DNA from: Chrysomallon squamiferum
Lineage: Eukaryota; Mollusca; Gastropoda; Neomphalida; Peltospiridae
Reading direction: 5' to 3'
Length of the DNA stretch: 25,000 bases
NCBI GenBank assembly: GCA_012295275.1
Contig: CM022676.1
Span: 6,789,719 to 6,814,718, forward strand
Shown: positions 1-9,750 of the stretch, piece by piece
Numbering within the stretch: the first letter of the stretch is position 1
Layout: each line of letters begins with the position of its first letter
Made by a program: the position numbers and the translations under genes
Notes under the pieces: generated by a model
What the model was told of the DNA's origin: nothing
Databases searched by the model: none
The model's input: only the letters and a program-made list of their open reading frames with translations

Positions 1-300
1 AAATATGGCAACAACAATAACAGATACAACAAAGCATACACACACATATACTCATACAAAGAAAAACAAATAAATAAATAAATAATAAAAGACACCTGAC
101 CGATTTCATTCAAGAAGAGCTTGTTTTTTACGATCAAAATTAACATGTAAATCAATTTCACAAGCAAACAATTTAGTTATGCAGTTACCTCCCGTGCGAA
201 ATGCCAAAATTTGAAATGAAAAATACACGTTTCAGGTAAGTGGTAGCATTTGTTACAGCTCGTATGAAAGGAATCAACGAATCTTATTTCTGTTTAAGTA
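1..300. other. AT-rich non-coding flank with a consensus splice donor
   Basis: No recognisable gene. There are short CA-rich and (AAAT)n patches near 40-90. A perfect donor (CAG followed by GTAAGT) lies at 233-241. An open stretch of about 60 bases precedes it, from a possible acceptor ending near 175. This could be a small exon on the plus strand, but no protein family is recognisable and an isolated donor match is weak evidence. Confidence 0.3.
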
Positions 301-309
301 TTTGTCTAT

Positions 310-360
310 TTCTTATTTATTTATTTATTTATTTATTTATTATTAATTTTTTTTTTTTTT
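310..360. repeat. (ATTT)n microsatellite and T run
   Basis: Tandem ATTT units near 313-342 are followed by a T run at about 347-360. This is ordinary simple sequence. The reading frames through it have low-complexity products and are not genes. Confidence 0.85.
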
Positions 361-469
361 CACGTCATTTTATTTTAGATCTTAATGTTACGATTAGATT
401 TAAAAACTGTACGTTGGAATATTTTACACTTTCGAATCCTAGAACAGCATCGGAAGCTAACTGTTACTG

Positions 470-860
470 TTGTGTCGTCGTTGTCGTTGTCGTTGTTGAT
501 TGTGACATCGTCGTTGATGTCTTGTACAGCGTTCGGAAAGAATCCCATTTGTGTATTTAGCTGTGATTCTATAAATAGCTGTTAGCCTTAATAACTACCA
601 TAACTACTACAGTTACAATAGTAATGTTGTAGTAGTCTTCATTATCATCATCATCATTTCCTGGCTACTGTCGTTGTTGTTGTTGTTGTTGTTGTTGCCG
701 TTGCTGCTTATGGCTTTTGTTACTTCTGTTGTTATTGTAAAATTTGATAGAATATACGTTAAGGTGCTGTTAAGAATTCAGTAATCGTCGTCGTCGTTGC
801 AGTCTTCGTGTTGATAACGACCACTAGTACATCATCGTCATCATCATCACACGTTCGAGT
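470..860. repeat. Interrupted trinucleotide-rich region (GTT/GTC/ATC)
   Basis: Blocks of GTC/GTT (about 474-500), ATC (about 640-656), GTT (about 672-697), CGT (about 785-797) and ATC (about 834-850) are separated by short unique DNA. The short frames across it are simple-repeat translations (poly-Val, poly-Ser, poly-Asp) and are not supported as genes. Confidence 0.7.
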
Positions 861-1114
861 CTCGTCAGCGGCATTTGACGAGGTTTGTGACGTCGTGATT
901 GGAGTTTGTCTTCCTGCACCAGTGCGTTCCCAAATATTGTCTATGTGCAAACCTTACATCTTAATTCCTAAATGTATAAATACACACATACACAACACGA
1001 ATACATATTTATATACCTAGGTACACTCACGCACGCACATACTGTTTTACGTGTATCCGTATGACTGTTTGTCTCTGTGTGTTTTCGGTTCACTTCTTAT
1101 CCTTCACAATAGGA

Positions 1115-1208
1115 TTTGTTGTTGTTATTGGTGTTGTTATTGTTGTTGTTGTTGTTGTTGTTATTATTATCATTATTATTATTGTTGTTATTATTATTAT
1201 CATTATGG

Positions 1209-1272
<64 letters not shown>

Positions 1273-1316
1273 CAACGAAGCAAGTAAATTAATCAAAAAA
1301 AAAAAAAAAAAAAATC
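1115..1316. repeat. Compound trinucleotide repeat GTT-ATT-ATC-ATT with A run
   Basis: A continuous trinucleotide array changes unit in blocks: GTT (about 1117-1163), ATT/GTT mixtures (1164-1207), ATC (1210-1242) and ATT (1243-1274). A run of about 20 A residues follows at 1296-1315. The frames through it encode poly-Ile, poly-Tyr or poly-Met and are artefacts. Confidence 0.9.
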
Positions 1317-1690
1317 GATTAAAGGTTATCACGGAAATATGCAACATGTTAACATAACTGATTCAAATGGAAATGAAACCGAGGCGACACGTGTAAGCAA
1401 TACGATGAATAATTAACTATAAACTGTGTTAAAGGTGTGGAGAAGGTGTTTTAAACATTTCAACACATTTTAATAACTGAACCAAATTATATCGAGACTT
1501 GTTTTCTAAAGACAATAAGAAAGGGAAAATTGTGACGCCATCCAGTTAACAGTAATGAATATTTTATATGGGTGCTTTCGTTAAAAAAAATAAATAATAA
1601 TTTTAAATAAATATTTTATATGGGTGCTTTCGGGAAATATCCATGTTAAGCAAGTTGGAAATTTTATTTTTGAAATTAACTGTGTACTTT
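1317..1690. repeat. Mostly unique AT-rich DNA with a short 24-bp direct repeat
   Basis: No gene is visible. A segment of about 24 bases, ending in TATGGGTGCTTTCG, occurs at 1557-1580 and again at 1609-1632, a spacing of 52 bp. This reads as a small local tandem duplication separated by A/T-rich filler. Confidence 0.6.
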
Positions 1691-1960
1691 TCACGCACAC
1701 ATGCAAGTACGCACAAGCATACGCATACAAAAACAAACAAGATATAAAAGCATAAAAATAAACTGACGAACATAAACATACGCACACAAAACACACACAC
1801 ACACGTATATAGATAGATAGACAGAGAGAAACAGATACATGCACATAAACACGTATACATCCATACGTACACACAAACACTCACACACATACAGATACAC
1901 ATATAAAAACAATGAATGATCTATCCATATGCATGTTTGCGCGTGCGCATACGTAGGTAG
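1690..1960. repeat. Cryptic CA-rich simple sequence
   Basis: Degenerate CA, CATA and GATA mixtures with interruptions, typical of an old microsatellite. The minus-strand frames here are Cys/Val/Tyr-rich repeat translations with no domain content. Confidence 0.7.
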
Positions 1961-2069
1961 ATACAAAACGACCTTCTTCTTGCTAATATTAATTACCCGC
2001 AAACTCTTCTCTTTGTAAAACAGCACAAATTTAACGTTAGATATTTCTTCTTTTAAATCGTCCTATTAA

Positions 2070-2140
2070 AGCCTATATCGGTATACGAACCCTGGACCTA
2101 GTGGTTCAAAAAAAACAAGCGGTTTAACCACTTGGGGCCT
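2070..2140 (-). mobile_element. tRNA-derived SINE-like head (candidate)
   Basis: Read on the minus strand, 2118-2133 gives an A-box-like GTGGTTAAACCG. About 40 bases further on, 2080-2091 gives a B-box-like GGTTCGTATACC, preceded by a CCAG stem. The spacing and arm order resemble the RNA polymerase III promoter of a tRNA-derived SINE, with an insertion of T residues where the anticodon arm would be. The B box departs from GGTTCGANTCC and no cloverleaf closes cleanly, so it is not a functional tRNA. Body and tail boundaries are not defined. Confidence 0.4.
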
Positions 2141-2245
2141 TAGGCTAATTGTTCAGATCTGATAAAGCGATTATGTATGATTTGCTTAATCCGTTTATGA
2201 AATAATCCTCCTGAATCTGAACACGAAATAAAATATTTGAAAAGC

Positions 2246-2255
2246 GATAATAATG

Positions 2256-2287
<32 letters not shown>

Positions 2288-2360
2288 GGTTATTTATCCT
2301 AAAACATGCCAATAGTAAAATACCTACTGTTGTTGTAGTAGCAGTAGTAGCAGTATAAGT
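2246..2360. repeat. (AAT)n and GTA/GCA trinucleotide patches
   Basis: (AAT)n occupies about 2249-2286. An interrupted TGTAGTAGCAG patch follows at 2329-2355. No coding content is seen. Confidence 0.8.
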
Positions 2361-2454
2361 GGACCTATGGGGACCTTCGTAAGTAGCAATGACGTCCGGT
2401 AACCATGGTTACCTTCAAAAATATATGTCTGTATCTCTGTATCGGTATATATAA

Positions 2455-2585
2455 GAATCTGTGTATGTATGTTTGTATGTGTGTATGTCTGTGTGTGTGT
2501 CTGTGTGTGTGTCTGTGTGTGTGTGTTTGTGTGTCTTTTGTGTTCTCTGTGTGTCTCTGTGTGTCTACGTGTGGGTGTGTGTTTA
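2455..2585. repeat. (GT)n-rich microsatellite
   Basis: GT dinucleotides are interrupted by GTATGT and GTCTGT units over about 130 bp. The Cys/Val-rich plus-strand frame is a translation of the repeat. Confidence 0.85.
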
Positions 2586-2817
2586 GATTTTTTTTTTCCT
2601 ACCGAAAAAATAAGCTAACAGAATTTGCAGGTACATTACTTGGTGCAGCAACCTGGGTATTAAGTATTATGTAAAGCTATTGTCACACCCCAGTTCTTTC
2701 TCAGGATTGTTTTCTAGATAAAAGAAAGACACGGTTGAATAGAGACCAGCTAACCATAGCGTGTAAAATAAAGATCTCAGATATTTTGTTAATGTCTGAT
2801 GTAAGAGATATGTAGAC

Positions 2818-2923
2818 GTTGTTGTTGTTGTTGTTGTTGTTCGTCTTCTTCTTCTTCTTATTATTATTATACATATATACATATGTGCGTACGTATATAT
2901 ATACTCATATGCATATACATTCA

Positions 2924-2999
<76 letters not shown>

Positions 3000-3025
3000 A
3001 TAATAATAATAATAATAATAAAAAA

Positions 3026-3063
<38 letters not shown>

Positions 3064-3118
3064 GTCCTGCCATATTTTCCGACGCAACAACTGAAAAAAA
3101 AAAAAAAAAAAAAAAAAA

Positions 3119-3165
<47 letters not shown>
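2818..3165. repeat. Long compound trinucleotide array (GTT, CTT, ATT, CTG, CTA, AAT)
   Basis: Successive homogeneous blocks: GTT (2818-2841), CTT (2844-2857), ATT (2858-2869), an AT/CA interlude, CTG (2927-2955), CTA (2956-2998), AAT (2999-3061), a unique 30-bp spacer, an A run (about 3094-3120) and AAT (3121-3165). Neighbouring blocks usually differ by one base per unit. The long poly-Leu, poly-Ile and poly-Tyr frames are artefacts. Confidence 0.95.
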
Positions 3166-3625
3166 GTGTAAAATAAAAAATCTCTTAAATGCATACATTG
3201 TTAACAATGACCAACATACAAAAGAATGTTAAGGGCCATCAGATTACAATTAACATGTACGAACAAGTTACAGATTGTCATTCAGGCATGTCAAACTTGG
3301 CAACTGTCCTGTAACCTAATTCCCTGACTACCAAACACAGACAAAAGTATTACGTTTCGACGTTGACGTCATGCCACGCTTGACGTAAGATTCGTCTTGT
3401 TCCTGTTTGCGCTGTTAAGCCGCATTCTCACTTCGCGATTTATCTTACCAGCCTTGTAGAAAAATGATTTCGATGTACAACTGTATATGTTTACTATTAA
3501 TGGTTATAAAGTGTATTTTTTCCTCTGTCCTTTATTTTGGGGTGGGGGGGTGGGGGGTAGAGGACGTGGTATGGGGGAGGATTAGCAATGATTATATATG
3601 GATGAAACAACCCTCTTTTTCTAAA
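3166..3625. other. Unique non-coding DNA with a foldback-arm copy
   Basis: No gene is recognised. A CRE palindrome TGACGTCA sits at 3364-3371. Bases 3502-3533 repeat, almost exactly, the right arm of the hairpin at 5775-5806 (it begins GGTTATAAAGTGTATTTTTT). A G-rich patch lies at 3539-3580. Confidence 0.55.
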
Positions 3626-3910
<285 letters not shown>

Positions 3911-4029
3911 CTCGCTCTTTTGCATTCTGATAACTAACTAACTAAATAAATAAATAAATAAAGCAACCAGGTAAAGAAATATTCAAATTAAAGCCACAAT
4001 TACGTATAGTCCGAAATGAGCACATTCAT

Positions 4030-4086
4030 TTTTTTTTTTTTTTTTTTTTTTTTTCGCTCACCCACTCCCTGACAAAATCTCTTCAG

Positions 4087-4124
<38 letters not shown>

Positions 4125-4270
4125 TTTACGCATCCACCCGAGACCAACTGCTTTACAACTGTTCAGCCTCTGCCTCCACCCCAGATCCCTAACAAGCCTC
4201 ACCCTGTTGTAAATAAAGTAGTTAATCTTCCTGCGAGGTCCTAGCAACTCCAAATCGAAACACAACCAAG
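4030..4270 (-). mobile_element. Possible poly(A)-tailed retroposon fragment
   Basis: A GC-richer unique block (about 4124-4265) abuts a T run at 4092-4123. Read on the minus strand it is therefore a non-AT-rich body ending in about 30 A residues, as a retroposed SINE or LINE 3' end would. A second T run lies at 4030-4054. No coding domain, Pol III box or target-site duplication could be recognised, so the call is tentative. The minus frame here ends in poly-Lys and is not accepted as a gene. Confidence 0.25.
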
Positions 4271-4460
4271 CGTTACTTTGTCCAGGACTGGTTCTGTTAA
4301 GTAGGTGAACGCGCTGGAAAAAATAACGAAACAGTATATTTTCCTTGACAAAGCAGGTTTTCCTGGCTCTCTGTATTTACGTTAGTAAGTGATGGATCTT
4401 CGTTCAGTGTAGAGGACCAGTTTTTGTTCAGAGTTTGTTCTAAGGTGTGTTTAATTTCCT

Positions 4461-5245
4461 CTATATTATTCCCTGTAGTATAATTTCGTGTATATTATTA
4501 TCTGTAGTACAATTTGGTGTGTATTTGTCTGTAGTATAATTTGGTGTGTATTTGTCTGTAGTATAATTTCGTGTATATTTGTCTGTAGTATAATTTCGTG
4601 TATATTTGTCTGTAGTATAATTTCGTGTATATTTGTCTGTAGTATAATTTCGTGTATATTTGTCTGTAGTATAATTTCGTGTATTTTTGTCTGTAGTATA
4701 ATTTCGTGTGTATTTATCTGTAGTATAATTTCGTGTATATTTGTCTGTAGTATAATTTGGTGTGTATTTGTCTGTAATATAATTTCGTGTGTATTTGTCT
4801 GTAGTATAATTTCGTGTATATTTTACCTGTAGTATAATTTCGTGTATATTTGTCTGTAGTATAATTTCGTGTATATTTATCTGTAGTATAATTTCGTGTG
4901 TATTTGTCTGTAGTATAATATTTTTTACCTGTAGTATAATTTCGTGTATATTTGTCTGTAGTATAATTTCATGTAATTTCATGTATATCGTGTATATTAC
5001 CTGTAGTATAATTTCGTGTATATAGTATTTCGTGTATATTTGTTTGTAGTGTAATTTCATGTATATTATTACCTGTAGTATAATTTCGTGTATATTTTTA
5101 CCTGTAGTATAATTTCGACTATTTTTACCTGTAGTATTATTTTTTGTATATTTATCTATAGTATAGTTTTGAGTATATTCGTCTGTAATATAATTTCGTG
5201 AATATCTATACCTGTAAGAGATAGCATCGTATCTAATATTTACCT
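4461..5245. repeat. 27-bp AT-rich minisatellite, about 25 copies
   Basis: A tandem array built on CTGTAGTATAATTTCGTGTA plus TATTTGT. It is near-perfect with a period of 27 bp from about 4500 to 4820, then has variable-length units to about 5245. Two unit variants are interleaved: TTTCGTGTATA, and TTTGGTGTGTA at about 4511, 4539 and 4754. Because the period is a multiple of three, the minus strand stays open for 199 codons as a 9-residue repeat (DKYTRNYTT). The open frame is a by-product of the period, and no start context, splice sites or flanking domain support translation. Confidence 0.95.
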
Positions 5246-5352
5246 GATATATGCTTTCACTTATACGTGCCTGAAATACAAATCCGTGGGTATTTTACCT
5301 GTAATACTAGATTTTGTAATTGTACCTGTGATGAAAATGTTTGTATATTCAG

Positions 5353-5417
5353 GTGCGAAATGAAGTCCTTTTCAGATGGCCAAAGAAAACTTTTCGAGTC
5401 ACCACAGACGACACAAG
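5353..5417 (+). other. Candidate small exon
   Basis: A 65-bp unique island between repeats. An acceptor-like TATATTCAG precedes it (ending at 5352) and a strong donor follows (CAAG then GTAAGA from 5418). Two frames are open throughout. One starts VRNEVLFRWPKKTF. The other contains an ATG at 5360 and reads MKSFSDGQRKLFESPQTTQ. No family is recognised, the upstream pyrimidine tract is poor, and no partner exon is seen nearby, so this may be chance. Confidence 0.25.
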
Positions 5418-5634
5418 GTAAGAACTTTATTTACTTACTCTGTACAATGTTTGTTTTTTTTGTTTTTTGAACATACGTAATTTGTTTGTTGATATATAGA
5501 TAAGTATTTACATCCACAAAATGTTCTTTTAATTAGGTACAGCTTTTAGCGTATGATTTTGCCTTTGTTGAATTAAAAGAAATTTATGACGGTAAATGTT
5601 AATTTTCAGTGGCTTTCAAGTTTAATTATTAAAT

Positions 5635-5725
5635 ACATACATACATACAGATTATATCTATCTATCTATCTGTCTATCTATGTATCTATCTATCTGTCTG
5701 TCTGTCTGTCTATCTATCTATATAT
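5635..5725. repeat. (TCTA)n/(TCTG)n tetranucleotide repeat
   Basis: CATA units and then alternating TCTA and TCTG units fill about 90 bp directly before the hairpin element. Confidence 0.9.
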
Positions 5726-5726
5726 A

Positions 5727-5806
5727 AAAAGACAGGAAAAAATACACTTTATAACCCTATATATATATATAAACGGTTATAAAGTGTATTTTTTCCTCTG
5801 TCTTTT
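5727..5806. mobile_element. Foldback / MITE-like inverted repeat
   Basis: The left arm (5727-5756, beginning AAAAGACAGG and ending TATAACC) is the reverse complement of the right arm (5775-5806, beginning GGTTATAAAG and ending GTCTTTT) except for a two-base insertion. The loop is an 18-bp AT-rich stretch. The right arm recurs alone at 3502-3533, and its first half recurs at 5811-5824. A perfect long-armed hairpin with dispersed arm copies suggests a non-autonomous foldback or MITE-type element or a hairpin-associated repeat. No transposase is present. Confidence 0.6.
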
Positions 5807-5817
5807 AGAGTTATAAA

Positions 5818-6028
5818 GTGTATATATATATATATATATATGTATATTATAATATAATGCAATTATATATATACACACACACATACATACATACATACAT
5901 TTGTCTGTTTTGTTTCGCCAAGTGGAAAGTACTTTAGAAAGAAAAACAATAATTGCTAAGATCTGCTAGGACCAAAATTAATTTCAGGGTGTGTCTGTCT
6001 GTGTGTCTCTATTTGTCTGTCTCTTTCG

Positions 6029-6063
<35 letters not shown>

Positions 6064-6091
6064 CATACATATACATACATACATACATACA

Positions 6092-6123
<32 letters not shown>

Positions 6124-6148
6124 CATACATTCATACATTCATACATAC

Positions 6149-6179
<31 letters not shown>

Positions 6180-6215
6180 TACATACATACACATAAAACT
6201 ATATATATATATCTT
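5818..6215. repeat. (AT)n, (CATA)n, (CA)n compound microsatellites
   Basis: Blocks of AT (5819-5840, 6030-6058, 6147-6163), CATA (5880-5900, 6059-6146) and CA (6164-6178), with unique DNA at 5900-6030. Tyr/Ile/His-rich frames on both strands are repeat translations. Confidence 0.9.
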
Positions 6216-6524
6216 TTATTTTTCTCTTATTCTTTCCCTCTCTGTCCACGTACAAAGCGATGGTCTCAAGTTATCAGTTAACTTGACATAAAATCCAGAA
6301 ATGTGAGGAATTTTTATTTAATTTGTTTTTTTTTTTTTTTTTTTTTGTCTCTTCGCTGCAGTGGTCAGTGAAGTAGAACAGTCGTGATTTGTCATGGTGT
6401 TTGTTGTTTTTTAAATTTATTTTAAACACGATGATTCAGAGATCATGTTTCTGTTTCGTGTTTACAAGTGTTTGAAAAGAACATTCAGAGAGGAGAGCGT
6501 ATGATGAATGAATTTATAGATGGA
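6216..6524. other. Unique DNA, nothing recognised
   Basis: AT-rich sequence with a T run at about 6327-6346. No frame with recognisable protein content and no RNA gene was seen. Confidence 0.5.
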
Positions 6525-6594
6525 CTGAGAGAGAGAGGAAGGGAGAGAGAGGGAGAGGGAGAGAGAGGGAGAGAGAGAGAGAAAGAGAAAGAGA

Positions 6595-6662
<68 letters not shown>
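6525..6662. repeat. (GA)n polypurine tract
   Basis: GAGAGG and GAAA variants lead into a pure (GA)n at about 6601-6660. The Glu-Arg frame running through it is an artefact. Confidence 0.95.
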
Positions 6663-6663
<1 letters not shown>

Positions 6664-6749
6664 TGAGAGAAATGGATGACTACAGTCAGTTAGACGAGTC
6701 ACGTGAATGGATGATGAATGACGGATGAAGATGGATAGCTACAAAAACC

Positions 6750-6894
6750 TGTGATGTTTGTCTGTCTGTTTGTCTGTCTGTCTATCTTTCTGTCTCCGTC
6801 TTATGTACAATGTAACATACGTAACATATAAACAGACAGAAATACATATATACTTTGATAGAAAGGCTGGTTGGTAGGTAGGTAAGTAGATATA

Positions 6895-6934
<40 letters not shown>

Positions 6935-7090
6935 TACATACACAGATAGACAGATAGAAAGATAGAAAGATATATATATATGCAAATAGATAAGTAGATA
7001 GATATATATATATATATAGATAGGTAGGTAGGTAGGTAGATAGATAGATACATATAGTTAGGTAGATAGGTAGCTAGGTAGATAGGTAGG

Positions 7091-7145
<55 letters not shown>

Positions 7146-7377
7146 GAAGGTAGGTAGGTAGGTAGATAGATAGGTACGTAGATAGTTAGGTAGATAGGTA
7201 GCTAGGTAGATAGGTAGCTAGGTAGATAGGTAGGTAGGTAGGTAGGTAGGTAGCTAGTTAGACAGACAGACAGACAGACAGACAGGTAGATAGGTAGTCA
7301 GGTAGATAGGTCAGATAGGTAGGTAGGTAGGTAGGTAGGTAGGTAGCTAGTTAGATAGGTAGGCAGGTAGATAGATT

Positions 7378-7415
<38 letters not shown>

Positions 7416-7425
7416 TATAGATAGA
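6750..7425. repeat. ~670-bp complex tetranucleotide array (GTCT, GATA, GGTA, GACA)
   Basis: Mixed GTCT (6758-6785), CA (6903-6927), GATA, GGTA and GACA blocks over almost 700 bp. It includes pure (GATA)n at about 7090-7145, GACA at 7261-7285 and 7382-7413, and a higher-order alternation of GGTA-GATA with GCTAGGTAGATAG between 7030 and 7380. No gene is present. Confidence 0.9.
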
Positions 7426-7429
7426 TATA

Positions 7430-8440
7430 CAGAAAAATGGATACACTGATAGATATAGAGATATTTATGCAGGCGAGTAATCAAGCAATCACAGTAAACG
7501 GAAAGAAACGGAGAGGCAGAAGTTTGCAATTTGTCGTATACTGTCCCCTCAAATTCCTTTGTTTTAGAAAACAGCTCAGCTTTGTGTAAAACGTCGTTGA
7601 AACATGTTTACAAAAGACTTCGAGGAATGCAGACATTTTGATGGAGTAACTGAAAAAAGTTTTAATACAGCTGTTCATGGAATTATTTAGATTCTTTATT
7701 ATATTTCTTGTTTCAAATTGTTATTTTATTTAAATATTTAATTTTATAAAAGAGAATATGTGGGCATATATATATATATATATATATACTTTATTATCAT
7801 TTTGGTTTTGTTTTCAGAAAAGTAACTTATAAATTTTATCTTCCTAAACTGAATATAATTTTCCATAGAAAAGAGATAATTTACTTTTTTTTTGTACTAT
7901 TTATTTATTTATATATAATTTTGAATTATCATGCAAATTAATTTATTTATTTTTTTTTTTATTTTTTTTATGTTTTATGTGCATGGGTGTTTAAATTTAA
8001 ATTTTTTCTTTAATTCATTCATTCCTCCATTCACTGTTTCCTCTGTTTACAGTGGATTTGAATATTAAACTAATTCTTTTCTTAAATATATTCGTCCTTC
8101 ATTCGTTCAATCGTTTATTCATACATTATTTAACTATTTCCGTTTTTATTTTATTGATTCATGTATTTTTCATGATCCCAATTTTTTAATTTTTTTAAAT
8201 CGTTTTCTATTTCGAATAACTTGTTTACTTTTTATTATGCGTAACAAATAAAGCTTTAATAGTCCTTTCTCTTGTTATTCTATGGCTGAGTAATAAGGCC
8301 CCATAAAGGTAAATGTTTGTTTTACGTCGGAAGAAATAGTTGACAATTATTTTATATTTAACAATAGTCTCAAACGTACTTTGTATCCGTGGTTATTTAT
8401 CATAGATATATCACCCCTGTGGTGTTCTGCACATTTTAAT
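7430..8440. other. AT-rich unique DNA, nothing recognised
   Basis: About 1 kb of T-rich DNA with short ATTT, ATTC and (AT)n patches (7765-7790). Reading frames are short and lack motifs. The minus frame over 7481-7678 has ordinary composition but no family resemblance or splice support. Confidence 0.5.
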
Positions 8441-8449
8441 TTACATTTA

Positions 8450-8690
8450 AATGACGTCATACATATTTTTCTTCATATTTATATGACGTCATACGTATTT
8501 TTTCACATTTATTTGACGTCCTACATATTTTTCTTGTGTCATTTATAAAGTCATACATAGATTAAATATATAGTTTATATTACACAGTACACATTTTTCG
8601 TCTAGTTTTATGACGTCATACATATTCTAAATCTATTATCATCTGATGTCATACATATTTCATTCAATCATTATACGATGTGGTATACAT
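8450..8690. repeat. Decayed ~32-bp tandem array carrying CRE palindromes
   Basis: Units run TGACGTCATACATATTTTTC plus about 12 T/A-rich bases. Exact TGACGTCA cores occur at 8452, 8484 and 8611. One-base variants occur at 8514 (TGACGTCC) and 8645 (TGATGTCA), and weaker relics lie near 8550 and 8675. Spacings of 32, 30, 97 (three units) and 34 fit one period. The core is the full CREB/ATF consensus; function as a regulatory cluster is inference only. Confidence 0.75.
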
Positions 8691-8699
8691 TTTTAATCC

Positions 8700-8735
8700 C
8701 TGTAAAAAAAAAAAAAAAAAAAAAGAAAAAAAAAG
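8700..8735. repeat. Poly(A) tract with G interruptions
   Basis: An A run of about 20, then A runs broken by G, lies between the two tandem arrays. Confidence 0.9.
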
Positions 8736-8787
8736 ATACACATATTCTAATTGCAGTTCCTTCTCTTGGACGGCTTAGTTTTGTAGT

Positions 8788-9215
8788 AAAACTATAATTT
8801 TTGTTCTCATGGCTTTGAAGCGTGTTCTTTCGTTATGCAGGCATTCAACATAAAATTGTAGCTTTAATTCTCTAATTGTGCCTTGTTCTTTTGGTATGTG
8901 CGCCTTGGGCGTTAAACTAAAACTGTAATTCTTGTGGCCTAATTGTAGCTGTGTTCCTTCGGGCCTTGGGTTTAAAAGTATAACGCTGATCTTCACATGC
9001 TAGTTGAAGCTTGCTCTTTCAACAGGCAAACCTTGGTTTTTGAAACTATAATTCTAATTTCTATGGCCTAACTGTAGCTTATTCTTTCATGAGGCATTTA
9101 AAACTATGATTCTATAATTGTTATGGCCTAATTGCAGCTAATTTTTTAGATATGTAGGCCCTGGTCGTAAAACTATTATTTTAATTCACATGGCCTAATT
9201 GTTGATTTTTCTTTA
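8788..9215. repeat. Decayed ~65-bp tandem repeat, seven copies
   Basis: Copies start at about 8788, 8852, 8919, 8974, 9042, 9100 and 9169 (spacings 55-69 bp). The shared order is AAAACTATAATTCTAAT, then TATGGCCTAATTGTAGCT, then TTGTTCTTTC, then GGCCTTGGGTGTT. Divergence between copies is high, so the array is old. The 73-codon minus-strand frame at 8775-8996 is an accident within it. Confidence 0.8.
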
Positions 9216-9304
9216 TAAATGACACACTTGACCTCTTCACTACAAACTCAGCTTGCTCTGTGGGTCACAGTCTGAAGTTTTCTTTTATCTGCTAACGTTC
9301 TTTT

Positions 9305-9467
9305 TATTTTATTTTTTTTTTTTTTTTTTTTTTTTGTCAAACCAGTTTGTCGTGTTTCTGACTCTTTTCTTTGTATCCTTGTTTGCCCTCAACCCACATA
9401 ACAAATGAAAGGCATTGAAAAGATGATGGGAAACGTTTCATCTTTTAAAACGTAGTTACATTATCTG

Positions 9468-9498
<31 letters not shown>

Positions 9499-9750
9499 TA
9501 CTTGTATATGTATGTGGGTACGTTTATGTGTTTTTATGTATGTTTCGGTGTATGTTTGTATGTATGTATGTATGTATGTATGAATGTATGTATATATATA
9601 TGTTTGTATGTGTGTATGTATGTATGTATATATATATATATATATGTTTGTATGTATGTATGTATGTATGTATGTATGTATGTATGTATGTATGTATGTA
9701 TATATATGTATGTATGTATGTATGTATATTTATTTATATATGTACACCCT
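9305..9750. repeat. T run, (TTTA)n, (TGTA)n and (AT)n microsatellites
   Basis: T run at 9311-9336, TTTA units at 9467-9500, then a largely pure (TGTA)n from about 9550 to 9730 with (AT)n islands at 9593-9601, 9628-9645 and 9701-9707. Cys-Met-Tyr-Val frames are repeat translations. Confidence 0.9.

Noticed and set aside
2997-3207. Long poly-Leu, poly-Tyr and poly-Asn frames, here and at other microsatellites
   Set aside because: They arise because trinucleotide repeats lack stops in most frames; no flanking coding sequence supports translation.
4083-4265. Minus frame ending in poly-Lys
   Set aside because: The Lys run is translation of a poly(T)/poly(A) homopolymer and the rest has no motif; better explained as a possible retroposon fragment.
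7019-7425. Regularly spaced GATA/GGTA units considered as a CRISPR-like array
   Set aside because: The units are tetranucleotides without distinct repeat-spacer architecture; this is a complex microsatellite in eukaryotic DNA.
8775-8996. 73-codon minus-strand frame of non-repetitive appearance
   Set aside because: It lies wholly inside the decayed ~65-bp tandem array and has no splice, poly(A) or motif support.
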